Shown piece after piece: positions 1 to 7,064 of a stretch of DNA of 21,995 nucleotides. The stretch spans positions 1,631 to 23,625 of the forward strand of contig MHPU01000036.1 in assembly GCA_001820485.1 (NCBI GenBank), read 5' to 3'. Under the pieces are notes generated by a model. It worked only from the letters and a program-made list of their open reading frames with translations. It did no database searches and was not told the origin of the DNA. The position numbers were made by a program, and so were the translations under genes. The DNA comes from Candidatus Staskawiczbacteria bacterium RIFOXYD1_FULL_32_13 (lineage in GTDB: Bacteria > Patescibacteriota > Minisyncoccia > Minisyncoccales > Staskawiczbacteraceae). How positions within the stretch are numbered: the stretch's first letter is position 1; every line of letters starts with the position of its first letter.

Positions 1-1
1 A

Positions 2-484
2 ATTTTTTCAAACGACGCGGAAGCATTTTCCCTGCTTGAGAAAAGTTCATTCGGAGAAGAAGTAAACGGAAAAGTTCAGTATTCATTTTCAGAAGCACTT
101 TATCTCGTCGAGAAAAACAAAATGGAAGTTTCAGTTTCAAACAAGCCAATTGAAAAAAAAGAACTAACAAGAAAGTTATACAACTTGGATAAAAGACTTT
201 ATATAAAATATCCTGTTTTCAGAGATTTAAAAGAAAAAGGATACATTGTAAAATCTGCCCTGAAATTCGGAGCTGACTTCAGAGTTTATGACAAAGGACA
301 AAAAATTGGAAAACATCACTCACGATGGATTGTATTTGTCGACCACGAAACAAGCAAAATAACCTGGAATGAATTCTCAGCAAAAAACAGAGTTGCACAT
401 TCTACAAAAAAGAAACTTCTTCTCGCAATTGTCGATGAAGAAAGCGATGTAACCTATTATGAAGTTGATTGGATGAAAGTATAA
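2..484 (+). CDS. endA: tRNA-splicing endonuclease EndA, archaeal type (5' end outside window)
   Basis: The gene cuts introns out of archaeal precursor tRNAs at bulge-helix-bulge sites. The frame is open from base 2, so the true start lies upstream; 160 residues are visible, slightly short of the roughly 180 usual for the single-domain archaeal enzyme. Counting from the internal Met at 122, the catalytic triad is visible as Tyr56 (FRVYDKG), His66 (KHHSRW) and Lys97 (HSTKKKLLLA). The stretch before that Met (FGEEVNG, then SEALYLVEK) matches the usual N-terminal domain ending, which shows that the Met at 122 is internal. The family is diagnostic for archaea or eukaryotes and does not belong in a bacterium, so this gene conflicts with everything after about 1540. 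Stop is TAA at 482-484. Family assignment is strong; the host is uncertain. Confidence 0.88.
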   Translation: MFSNDAEAFSLLEKSSFGEEVNGKVQYSFSEALYLVEKNKMEVSVSNKPIEKKELTRKLYNLDKRLYIKYPVFRDLKEKGYIVKSALKFGADFRVYDKGQKIGKHHSRWIVFVDHETSKITWNEFSAKNRVAHSTKKKLLLAIVDEESDVTYYEVDWMKV

Positions 485-529
485 AGAAATTTCTAAGCAT
501 AAGTATTCATCCCAAAAATCCCACAAATC

Positions 530-536
530 TTTATAA
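530..536 (+). promoter_or_regulatory. Archaeal TATA box
   Basis: TTTATAA is centred 26 bases before the ATG at 559. That is the archaeal TATA-box spacing for a transcript starting at or next to the start codon, and no ribosome binding site is present. It supports archaeal transcription for this segment. Confidence 0.55.
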
Positions 537-558
537 TTAACTTATTCCTTGAAATTTT

Positions 559-1539
559 ATGCCACTAAAAAGAGATGCCGAAGAAATAAAGAGCAGAATA
601 ATGAGTTTCATCCAACAGAATGGTCCGAGCATCCCTATTCAAGTTTCAAAAAGAATTCAAATGGACGGGATTTTTACGGCAGCTTTTCTTTCAGAATTGT
701 TAGGTGAAAAGAAGTTAAAAATGACTTACATGCGAGTTGGAAGTTCTCCTGTTTATTATCTGGACGGACAAGAAGCCAGGATTGAAAAATTTGGTGAACA
801 ATATTTGAAAAGCAAAGAAAGAGAAGCATTTTTTTTATTAAAAGAAAAAAAGTTTCTCAAAGATGCTGAACAAGAACCAGCAATAAGGGTCGCAATAAGA
901 GCAATAAAAGATTTCGCAATACCTTTCACAAAAAATTCAGACAGTTTTTGGAGATATTACATCGCAGATGAAAAAGAATTCTACATTCCAATAGAAGAAC
1001 TGAAAAAACAAAAAGAAGAAAATGAAAAAGCAATAGAAAAAATTCAGGAAGTAGTTGCAATAAATGAACCAGAAAAAGAAATAGTTGAAGAAAGAAAATT
1101 CTTGAAATTCGGCGGAAAAAAAGAAGAGCCAGTTATTGAAGAAAACAAAATTGAAGTTAAAGAAGAAGCTGCCCCGGAAAAAATAGCAAAGCCAAAAGTT
1201 CCAAAGAAAAAATCTTCTTCAAAAACGAAGTCAAAACAAGACGAAAAATTCTTGGAAACAGTTAAAGAATTCCTCTCAAAAAAATCAGTAGCCATACTCA
1301 ATATTGAAGGTTTTTCAAAAGATTATTTATTATTAAGAATAAAGGTCAAAGGTGAAGAACAACTTCTTGTAGCATACAATAAAAAGAAGATTACCGAAGC
1401 AGACATTATCAGTGCAGCAAAAAAAGCATCCGAGCTAGATTTAAGATACTCTCTTCTTTCTCTCGGCGAGCTTCCAAAAAAAGTTACCGAGCTTATTGAT
1501 TCTTTAAAGAATCTCAAAGAAATTGAAAGGGTTGAATAA
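559..1539 (+). CDS. DPANN-archaeal winged-helix protein of unknown function
   Basis: The 326-residue protein has three visible parts. Residues 1-90 look like a winged-helix DNA-binding module: helices over IKSRIMSFIQQNG and TAAFLSELLGEKK, then a hairpin-like VGSSPVYYL. A charged Glu/Lys low-complexity linker spans about 145-235. The C-terminal globular part, 235-326, contains LLVAYNKKKITEADI. I recall this architecture as a conserved hypothetical of Woese-/Pacearchaeota-like genomes, but no function is established to my knowledge. The ATG at 559 is set by a TATA box 26 bases upstream, with no Shine-Dalgarno. The stop TAA at 1537-1539 overlaps the beginning of the bacterial helicase frame. A DNA-linked role is inferred only from the winged helix and the lysine-rich content. 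Confidence 0.7.
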   Translation: MPLKRDAEEIKSRIMSFIQQNGPSIPIQVSKRIQMDGIFTAAFLSELLGEKKLKMTYMRVGSSPVYYLDGQEARIEKFGEQYLKSKEREAFFLLKEKKFLKDAEQEPAIRVAIRAIKDFAIPFTKNSDSFWRYYIADEKEFYIPIEELKKQKEENEKAIEKIQEVVAINEPEKEIVEERKFLKFGGKKEEPVIEENKIEVKEEAAPEKIAKPKVPKKKSSSKTKSKQDEKFLETVKEFLSKKSVAILNIEGFSKDYLLLRIKVKGEEQLLVAYNKKKITEADIISAAKKASELDLRYSLLSLGELPKKVTELIDSLKNLKEIERVE

Positions 1540-2740
1540 TTTATATAAAAACAATTATGGTCAGAGGAAAAACTTTGGCCATCAAAATAGGAATTTTAAG
1601 AGCTTTAGTAAACCTAAGGCACGTTTTGGTGGGGGAAGTTCAATTCATTTTTCTAAATTTATATGCAAAGCAGAACCAATTTGCGAATCTTTGCCATATA
1701 TGCCAGAAAACAAATTTGAAGATTTTAATATCACGCAAGCTTTAAGGGCAAATATTATAAAGAAAGGATATATTGACCCAACTCCAATTCAAGATTTAGC
1801 TATTCCATTTATTTTGCAAGGTAGAGATGTAATTGGAATTGCCAATACCGGAACCGGCAAAACAGCTGCATTTTTGATTCCTTTGCTTAATAAAATCATA
1901 AGTAACCCAAAAGAAAAGGTTTTAATTATGGTCCCAACAAGAGAATTGGCAATTCAAATTAATCAAGAATTTTTTGAGTTTAGTAGAAATATGAGAATCT
2001 TTTCTGTTTGCTGTGTCGGGGGAGTAAGTACTTATAACCAAGTTTCAAGCTTGAGAAGGAATCACAATATTGTAATTGGAACACCTGGAAGATTAAAAGA
2101 CTTGGTAAACAGGAAAGTTATTAATTTATCTTCATTTAACACAATTGTATTAGATGAGGCTGATAGAATGCTGGATATGGGTTTTGTTAATGATATGAGA
2201 TTAATAATGCAAAGTATGCCAAAAAGCAGACAAACATTATTTTTTATGGCAACTGTAACAAGAGAACTAGATAAATTAATTAAAGAATTTCTAACTAACC
2301 CACAAGAAGTAAAAGTAAAAACCAGAGAAACTTCAAAAAATGTTGATCAAAATATTGTAAGAGTGGGCTCTAGTCAAGATAAGCTTGATTCTTTGCATAA
2401 TCTTTTAATTAAAAAAGAATTTTCTAAAGTTTTAATTTTTGGCAGAACAAAACATGGAGTTGAAAGATTGTGTCAGACACTTGTTAAAAAAGGATTTAAA
2501 GCAGAATCAATACACGGAGATAAACCTCAAGGAAAAAGACAAACAGCTTTAAGAATGTTTCGCGAAAATTATAGCCAAATATTAGTTGCTACTGATGTGG
2601 CTGCTCGTGGACTGGATATTCCAAATGTAAGTCATGTTATAAATTATGATGTGCCAGAAAATTACGAAGATTATGTACATAGAATTGGAAGAACTGGTAG
2701 GGGAAATCAAGTTGGCACAGCACTAACATTTATTCAATAA
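1532..2740 (+). CDS. DEAD-box RNA helicase, CPR-type, with Met in motif III
   Basis: This is an ATP-dependent RNA helicase acting on cytoplasmic RNA, for example in ribosome assembly or mRNA turnover. The N-terminal tail is basic and Asn/Gly/Phe-rich (NNYGQRKNFG), then KFEDF begins the Q motif. Motifs follow in order: ANTGTGKT (I), PTRELA (Ia), TPGR (Ib), DEAD (II), ATDVAARGLDI (V) and HRIGRTGR (VI). Motif III, normally SAT, reads MAT within FFMATVT. The only starts are TTG at 1532 (MNNLYKNNYG, 402 residues) or TTG at 1523. The first fits the usual CPR beginning, but AGG sits immediately against it with no usable spacer. The start overlaps the end of an archaeal gene by eight bases, so the native ATG may have been lost at an assembly join. 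The family is certain; the start is not. Confidence 0.93.
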   Translation: MNNLYKNNYGQRKNFGHQNRNFKSFSKPKARFGGGSSIHFSKFICKAEPICESLPYMPENKFEDFNITQALRANIIKKGYIDPTPIQDLAIPFILQGRDVIGIANTGTGKTAAFLIPLLNKIISNPKEKVLIMVPTRELAIQINQEFFEFSRNMRIFSVCCVGGVSTYNQVSSLRRNHNIVIGTPGRLKDLVNRKVINLSSFNTIVLDEADRMLDMGFVNDMRLIMQSMPKSRQTLFFMATVTRELDKLIKEFLTNPQEVKVKTRETSKNVDQNIVRVGSSQDKLDSLHNLLIKKEFSKVLIFGRTKHGVERLCQTLVKKGFKAESIHGDKPQGKRQTALRMFRENYSQILVATDVAARGLDIPNVSHVINYDVPENYEDYVHRIGRTGRGNQVGTALTFIQ

Positions 2741-2765
2741 ATAATTAGGTTTTTGGGGCGATGTA

Positions 2766-2774
2766 TGCTATGAT
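2766..2774 (+). promoter_or_regulatory. Extended -10 promoter, leaderless start
   Basis: TGCTATGAT is an extended -10 of TGn-TATNAT form. It ends six bases before the ATG at 2781, so transcription would start at or next to the start codon. No Shine-Dalgarno is present. Confidence 0.5.
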
Positions 2775-2780
2775 AACAAT

Positions 2781-3047
2781 ATGAACATTATAATAAGTAA
2801 AGAGCAATTTTTAATTGATCATAATAAATTATCTCCAGCAAACTTGAAGGCTACTTTTGCTTTGTTGACAAAGTTTCAGCAAGAAAAAAAGCCATTACTT
2901 AAAGATGCAGAATGGTCAAATAAACTAAGAATTCCATTTATGGTTTGGCTTTCTAATGGCGTTTTAAAGTCAGAAGCAGAAAAAGATTTAAAAAATAATT
3001 CATCAAAAGATCATATATACAGAAATTATCCCGAAACTCATTATTAA
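2781..3047 (+). CDS. Small hypothetical protein, 88 residues
   Basis: I do not recognise this protein. It is soluble, Lys/Asn-rich and mostly helical by appearance, with no membrane segment, Cys pair or signal peptide. It includes LKATFALLTKFQQEKKPLL and a tryptophan-containing centre (DAEWSNKL, MVWLSNG). The ATG at 2781 follows an extended -10 by six bases, which supports expression as an independent leaderless gene. It lies 40 bases after the helicase stop and 32 bases before the leucine-rich-repeat gene. Base composition matches the surrounding AT-rich bacterial DNA. Confidence 0.55.
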   Translation: MNIIISKEQFLIDHNKLSPANLKATFALLTKFQQEKKPLLKDAEWSNKLRIPFMVWLSNGVLKSEAEKDLKNNSSKDHIYRNYPETHY

Positions 3048-3079
3048 AAAACAGAGTTTTAATAAAGCGTATTAATTGT

Positions 3080-3607
3080 ATGAACAGAATAATTTTAGTT
3101 ATATTTATAATAATCGCAGTTTTGGTTGTAGGTTCTTTAGCTCAAGTTTTTGGTGTATTTAATATATCAGAAAGTTTTGATTCAAATAATAACAATAATA
3201 ACAATAATAATAACATCGTAGTCCCTCAAAACAAAATTTTAAATTTAAGTAATAGGGGATTAGCCAGTATTCCTTCAAATGTTTTTTCGCAAACAAATTT
3301 AGAAGAGTTAAATGTTTCCAATAATAATTTAACAGGAGCGATTCCGTCGCAAATTGGACAATTGAAAAATTTAAAGATTTTAAATGCTAACAATAATCAA
3401 ATGACAGGTGTGCCAGCTGAAATTGGACAATTAAAATATTTAGAAATTTTAGACTTATCAAATAATGAGCTTACGGGACTGCCAAATGAATTAGGAAATC
3501 TTCAAAACTTAAAAACTTTGAATTTATCAGGTAACAATTATTCAGAGCAGGATTTAAGTGGTATAAGAAGTAAATTACCCTCAACTGTAAATATTATTAC
3601 AAAATAA
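3080..3607 (+). CDS. Membrane-anchored leucine-rich-repeat protein
   Basis: The 175-residue protein begins with one hydrophobic segment (about residues 4-25, IILVIFIIIAVLVVGSLAQV), which acts as signal anchor. A spacer follows that contains ten consecutive asparagines at 36-45. Four to five leucine-rich repeats of about 23 residues come next, of LxxLNLSNNxLTG-x-P type (LEELNVSNNNLTG, LEILDLSNNELTGLP). The repeats should face outside the cell, held off the membrane by the flexible Asn tether, and probably bind protein or glycan; the ligand is unknown. The repeat consensus is the plant/bacterial xxLPxxIGxLxxL type. A TATTAA sequence sits just before the ATG, no ribosome binding site is visible, and a clear terminator follows. 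Confidence 0.82.
   Translation: MNRIILVIFIIIAVLVVGSLAQVFGVFNISESFDSNNNNNNNNNNIVVPQNKILNLSNRGLASIPSNVFSQTNLEELNVSNNNLTGAIPSQIGQLKNLKILNANNNQMTGVPAEIGQLKYLEILDLSNNELTGLPNELGNLQNLKTLNLSGNNYSEQDLSGIRSKLPSTVNIITK
3185..3214 (+). repeat. AAT/AAC trinucleotide microsatellite (poly-Asn)
   Basis: Ten in-frame AAT or AAC codons encode ten consecutive Asn residues between the membrane anchor and the leucine-rich repeats. Length changes by slippage would keep the frame in units of one residue and alter tether length. Confidence 0.85.
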
Positions 3608-3640
3608 TAGTTTTTAATGGTAATTTAAAAATAAAAAACT

Positions 3641-3661
3641 TCCGCTTATGCGGATTTTTTT
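3641..3661 (+). terminator. Intrinsic terminator after the LRR gene
   Basis: Stem TCCGC/GCGGA with a TTAT loop is followed by seven T residues. An A run just upstream means it could also work for the minus strand. Confidence 0.8.
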
Positions 3662-3712
3662 ATTGATTTAAATTTTTAAAAAGAGTAAAATAAATTAATT
3701 GAAAAAAGTAAA

Positions 3713-5005
3713 ATGAGTATAATTCAATCAAAAAAAATATTACAAAATAGTTTAGGATTATTTTCCGATGATAGCCCATTAGATTTTGTATATGAGAAAA
3801 CTTCAAAAGAAGAATTATCATTTATCGGAGAAAAACTTACAAGGGGCAGACATAAAATTCATCCTTATCCTGCAATGTTGCACCCTCTATTAGTCGATTA
3901 TTTAATAAAAAATTATGCAAATAAAAATGATGTTATTTTTGATCCGTTTTGTGGTAGTGGTGTGACTTTACTTGAATCAAGTGTAAATGGTTATAAATCA
4001 ATTGGTTTCGATATAAATCCATTGGCACTATTAATTGCCAAGGTAAAAACAGAAAATTATAAAATCGAGGAATTGAAAAAAGAATTTTTAGGTTTAAAGG
4101 CATCTTTATTGGAAAATTTCAATACAGACATTCCTATGATTAATAACATTGAATATTGGTATAAAAAAGAAATTGTACGAGACCTTGGAAGAATAAGATT
4201 TGTCTTAAAAAATAATAGTTACAAATATAAAGATTTCTTCTTGGTTATTTTTGCTTTTATATGTAGAAATCAGTCTTTTACTAGAAATGGTGAATTTAAA
4301 AGATATAGAGTTAAGGAAGATAAAATTGATAATTTTGAGAATAAAGTATTTGAAAAATTTTTCCAGCATATAGAAAATATGATATATATAATTAAAGATT
4401 CAGCAGTTCCAAAAGAAAAAAGTTATCCCATGTTAGCTAATTCAGAGAAGAATACTCCTAAAATTAATTATGATTTGGTTATTACATCTCCTCCTTATGG
4501 AGATAGTAGAACAACTGTAGCTTATGGAGAATATTCCAGTTTTGGTTCTGATTGGGTTGATGATTTAAATTGTTATGGAGGTAATGCATATAAAGTTGAT
4601 AAAGAGAGTATGGGAAAAATTGGACAAATAGATGAAAATATAAGAAAACATTCAATTCTGGTTAATACTATAAAGAGAATTGAAAATTTTGATAAAAAAA
4701 GAGCAGGTGAAGTTTTTTATTTTTTTAATGGATATTATAATGCTATTAAAAATGTTGTTAGTAAACTTAATGAAAATGGAAAAGTTTGTTTTGTTGTTGG
4801 CAATAGAACAGTAAAAGGACAACAAATACCAATGGACCAAATAACAGCATCTTTTCTAGATAGCATGGGTTTAAAATTTGAAAATATTTTTGTACGTGAT
4901 ATTTTAAATAAAGTAATGCCATCGCAAAATTCTCCAACGAATATTATTGGAGAAAAATCTAATACAATGTCAAATGAATATATTGTTGTATTTAATAAAA
5001 ATTAA
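3713..5005 (+). CDS. Type II DNA methyltransferase (N4-cytosine/N6-adenine class)
   Basis: This enzyme transfers a methyl group from S-adenosylmethionine to a base in double-stranded DNA and protects the host from the neighbouring nuclease. The AdoMet-binding motif I is DPFCGSG (residues 77-83), followed by GFDINPLAL. The catalytic motif IV is TSPPY at 258-262, continuing GDSRT. Motif I preceding motif IV, together with TSPPY, is typical of amino-methyltransferases that modify cytosine N4 or adenine N6. Because the partner nuclease belongs to a family that cuts CC-rich sites, N4-cytosine is the likelier product (inference). The length, 430 residues, is normal. It starts with ATG and no clear ribosome binding site; the nuclease ATG follows its stop after 10 bases, so the two form one operon. 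Confidence 0.9.
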   Translation: MSIIQSKKILQNSLGLFSDDSPLDFVYEKTSKEELSFIGEKLTRGRHKIHPYPAMLHPLLVDYLIKNYANKNDVIFDPFCGSGVTLLESSVNGYKSIGFDINPLALLIAKVKTENYKIEELKKEFLGLKASLLENFNTDIPMINNIEYWYKKEIVRDLGRIRFVLKNNSYKYKDFFLVIFAFICRNQSFTRNGEFKRYRVKEDKIDNFENKVFEKFFQHIENMIYIIKDSAVPKEKSYPMLANSEKNTPKINYDLVITSPPYGDSRTTVAYGEYSSFGSDWVDDLNCYGGNAYKVDKESMGKIGQIDENIRKHSILVNTIKRIENFDKKRAGEVFYFFNGYYNAIKNVVSKLNENGKVCFVVGNRTVKGQQIPMDQITASFLDSMGLKFENIFVRDILNKVMPSQNSPTNIIGEKSNTMSNEYIVVFNKN

Positions 5006-5015
5006 AAATAAAAAA

Positions 5016-5714
5016 ATGAAAAAGATAGCACTAAATCAAATAATACAAAAACTCTCTAAAATAAAGAAAATGGGTTATGTAAAAAGTAAAAGAAACGGAC
5101 CAACTGGTATTGGTTATACTTTAGAGACATTATTAAAAATAAAAGAAAATAATATTTCTTCGCCAGATTTAGGAGAAATTGAATTAAAATCTCAAAGAGA
5201 AAAACATTCAGGTATGACAACGCTTTTTACTTTTAACAACAAGGCATGGAAAACTGATCCACTTGTGGCAGTCAAAAAATACGGGAGCAAAGATAAAGAT
5301 AATAGAATAGGATTGTATTATACGATGGGTATGAAACCAAATAGCACAGGTTTATTTTTATTTGTAGATGAAAAAGCAATTTCTGTAAGACATATTGATG
5401 GAAAAATTATTGCTATTTGGCAATTATCAGAAATTGAAAAAAGATTTGAAGCAAAAGTGAAAAATGTTTTATTAGTTAAAGCAAAAGTGGAGGAAAGAGA
5501 TGGTGTAGAATATTTTTTATTTGATAGGGCTAGATTGTTGTCCCATGGAACAACACAAGCTATTTTGAAAAATCAATTTGAAAATGGTAATCTCTTAGTT
5601 GATTTAAGACTACATGATGCTGGTACTATGGCAAGAAATCATGGCACTGGTTTTAGAGTTTATGAAAATAAATTAGAAGATTTGTATGAAAAAGTTGAAG
5701 AGATTGCATTTTAG
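5016..5714 (+). CDS. Restriction endonuclease, MvaI/BcnI family
   Basis: This is a type II restriction nuclease of the MutH-like MvaI/BcnI family, whose characterised members cut CCWGG or CCSGG as monomers. Visible family hallmarks are GPTGIGYTLETLL (residues 28-40), then the active-site run D51-x4-E56-L-K58 in PDLGEIELKSQR, and TTLFTFN. This matches the D-ExK arrangement of MvaI. I chose ATG 5016 (232 residues), because a longer TTG-initiated reading would overlap the methylase end and add only low-complexity residues. The gene follows the methylase by 10 bases. All active-site residues are present, so it looks functional. The actual target cannot be read from sequence; CCNGG sites occur elsewhere in this window (for example CCTGG in the helicase and PGK-like genes). 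Confidence 0.85.
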   Translation: MKKIALNQIIQKLSKIKKMGYVKSKRNGPTGIGYTLETLLKIKENNISSPDLGEIELKSQREKHSGMTTLFTFNNKAWKTDPLVAVKKYGSKDKDNRIGLYYTMGMKPNSTGLFLFVDEKAISVRHIDGKIIAIWQLSEIEKRFEAKVKNVLLVKAKVEERDGVEYFLFDRARLLSHGTTQAILKNQFENGNLLVDLRLHDAGTMARNHGTGFRVYENKLEDLYEKVEEIAF

Positions 5715-5732
5715 GGGTAAGGAATAGTAATT

Positions 5733-5738
5733 TATAAT
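5733..5738 (+). promoter_or_regulatory. -10-like TATAAT upstream of PGK-like gene
   Basis: A perfect TATAAT ends three bases before the ATG at 5742. The distance is short even for a leaderless transcript, so this may instead drive a transcript starting a few bases inside the gene, or be chance in AT-rich DNA. Confidence 0.3.
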
Positions 5739-5741
5739 TAT

Positions 5742-6779
5742 ATGAGAAGTTTAAAGAATTTTAATGTTTTTAATAAAAAAGTCTTGGTAAGATGTGATTT
5801 TGATATACCTATAGATGAAAAAGGAAATATTTTAGATGATTTTAAAATTAGACAATCCTTGCCTACAATTCAATATTTAATAACTAGAAAAGCCAATATA
5901 ACTTTAATTAGTCATTTGGGAAATCCAGATGGTAAGGTAGGTGTAAAATTGAAGCTAGATAAAATTGCTAAAAAGTTAAGAGAATATCTTGATTTTCCAG
6001 TTGCAAAAGCTGATGATTGTGTTGGTCCTGAGGTGGAAAAATATATAAATACAATGGATGAAAATAGTATTTTATTATTAGAAAATACAAAATTTCATAG
6101 TGAGGAAATTGATGGAGATGTAAGTTTTGCAGAAAAATTTTCTTTTTTATTTGAAATTTTTATTAATAATGATTTTGCTGATTGTCATACATTCTATGCT
6201 ACTATTGCTGGTATTCCTCAATATTTAACTTCTGGAGCAGGATTATTTTTGCAAGAAGAAATAGATAATCTAAATAAAATTATAAATGATCCTCTAAAAC
6301 CATTAGTTGTTATTATCGGTGGAGAACCTAATGAGGAAAAGTTAAATTTTATTGATGAAATTTGTAAAATTGCTTCTTGGGTAATAGTTGGTGCTTTAAT
6401 AAAGGAAGAATTAGCAAGAAAAGAAATGTTGTTTAAAAATCAAGATAAAATAATTTACCCAGTTGGTTTTACTGATAGTTTTGATATTGATGGTAGCGTT
6501 TTGGAAATATTTAAAGAAAAAATATCATTAGCTAAAACTATTTTTTGGTATGGTTCTATGGGTAAAATTGAACAAGAAAAATATTCTAAAGGAACATTAT
6601 TTATTGCTAAAATGATTGCAGAAAGTGGCGCTTTTTCAATTATTGGTGGAGAAAAATTAATTAAATTATTAACTGGGCAAGGTTTAATCTCAAACTTTTC
6701 TTTTATTACTTCTGGTGGTGAGGCAACTTTGCTTTATTTGAGTGGTGAAAAATTACCTGGATTAGTAGCATTAGAATAA
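5742..6779 (+). CDS. Degenerate phosphoglycerate-kinase-like protein
   Basis: The fold is clearly that of phosphoglycerate kinase: VLVRCDFDIP, SHLGNPDG, LLLENTKFHSEE, then GGEPNEEK, FWYGSMG and TSGGEATLLYL occur in the canonical order. At 345 residues it is shorter than the usual 390-400. Several residues needed for catalysis are changed. The Asn of DFN is Asp21; the Arg of HLGRP is Asn61; the Arg of ENTRF is Lys117; the Arg of the AHRAH motif is Thr150. The Lys of GGAK is replaced within GGEPNEEK, and Asn of NGPMG is Tyr270, with Pro to Ser. Arg37, His58 and Lys200 remain. It is therefore unlikely to be the glycolytic enzyme and is better read as a paralogue with a binding or altered role. 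It is followed after three bases by a small gene and then a histidine kinase. Confidence 0.82.
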   Translation: MRSLKNFNVFNKKVLVRCDFDIPIDEKGNILDDFKIRQSLPTIQYLITRKANITLISHLGNPDGKVGVKLKLDKIAKKLREYLDFPVAKADDCVGPEVEKYINTMDENSILLLENTKFHSEEIDGDVSFAEKFSFLFEIFINNDFADCHTFYATIAGIPQYLTSGAGLFLQEEIDNLNKIINDPLKPLVVIIGGEPNEEKLNFIDEICKIASWVIVGALIKEELARKEMLFKNQDKIIYPVGFTDSFDIDGSVLEIFKEKISLAKTIFWYGSMGKIEQEKYSKGTLFIAKMIAESGAFSIIGGEKLIKLLTGQGLISNFSFITSGGEATLLYLSGEKLPGLVALE

Positions 6780-6782
6780 TTA

Positions 6783-7064
6783 ATGTATAATAAATTAATG
6801 GAAGAAATAAAAAAACATTATTTATCTTTATTAACAGAGATTATTGTAAAAGAATCAGTTATTCTTGGGTCAGATATCACAATTGCTAAAGCACAAAGCG
6901 TTGGCGGTTTGGTTTTGGATTCTTCGGGCAATGTAATAAATATTAAAGGAGATGCAAATCAGATTCTTCACAAATTAATTGATGAATATGTTGATTTAAT
7001 AGGCAATCTTGCGAAAGATGCAATAAAAGAAATTTTTGAAAAATATCCTTTAATTAAAATATGA
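6783..7064 (+). CDS. Small hypothetical protein co-encoded with histidine kinase
   Basis: I do not recognise this 93-residue protein. It appears to be an alpha/beta domain: an N-terminal helix (MEEIKKHYLSLLTEII), a strand-turn-strand centre (VGGLVLDSSGNVINIKGD) and a long C-terminal helix (LHKLIDEYVDLIGNLAKDAIKEIF). It has no membrane segment. Its last four bases, ATGA, overlap the start of the following histidine kinase, so the two are translationally coupled, and it is probably a partner or regulator of that kinase (inference). Either ATG 6783 or ATG 6798 could be the start; the latter has a -10 box exactly six bases upstream and would give an 88-residue protein. Confidence 0.6.
   Translation: MYNKLMEEIKKHYLSLLTEIIVKESVILGSDITIAKAQSVGGLVLDSSGNVINIKGDANQILHKLIDEYVDLIGNLAKDAIKEIFEKYPLIKI
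6784..6791 (+). promoter_or_regulatory. -10 promoter TGTATAAT for the small gene/kinase operon
   Basis: TATAAT at 6786-6791, preceded directly by TG, ends six bases before a second in-frame ATG at 6798. The same six-base spacing occurs at other leaderless starts in this window, so transcription and translation may begin at 6798 rather than at 6783. Confidence 0.45.

Noticed and set aside
1540..1549. Second archaeal TATA box (TTTATATAAA) after the archaeal gene
   Set aside because: It lies inside the helicase coding sequence (NNLYKNNYG codons) and has no start codon about 26 bases downstream.
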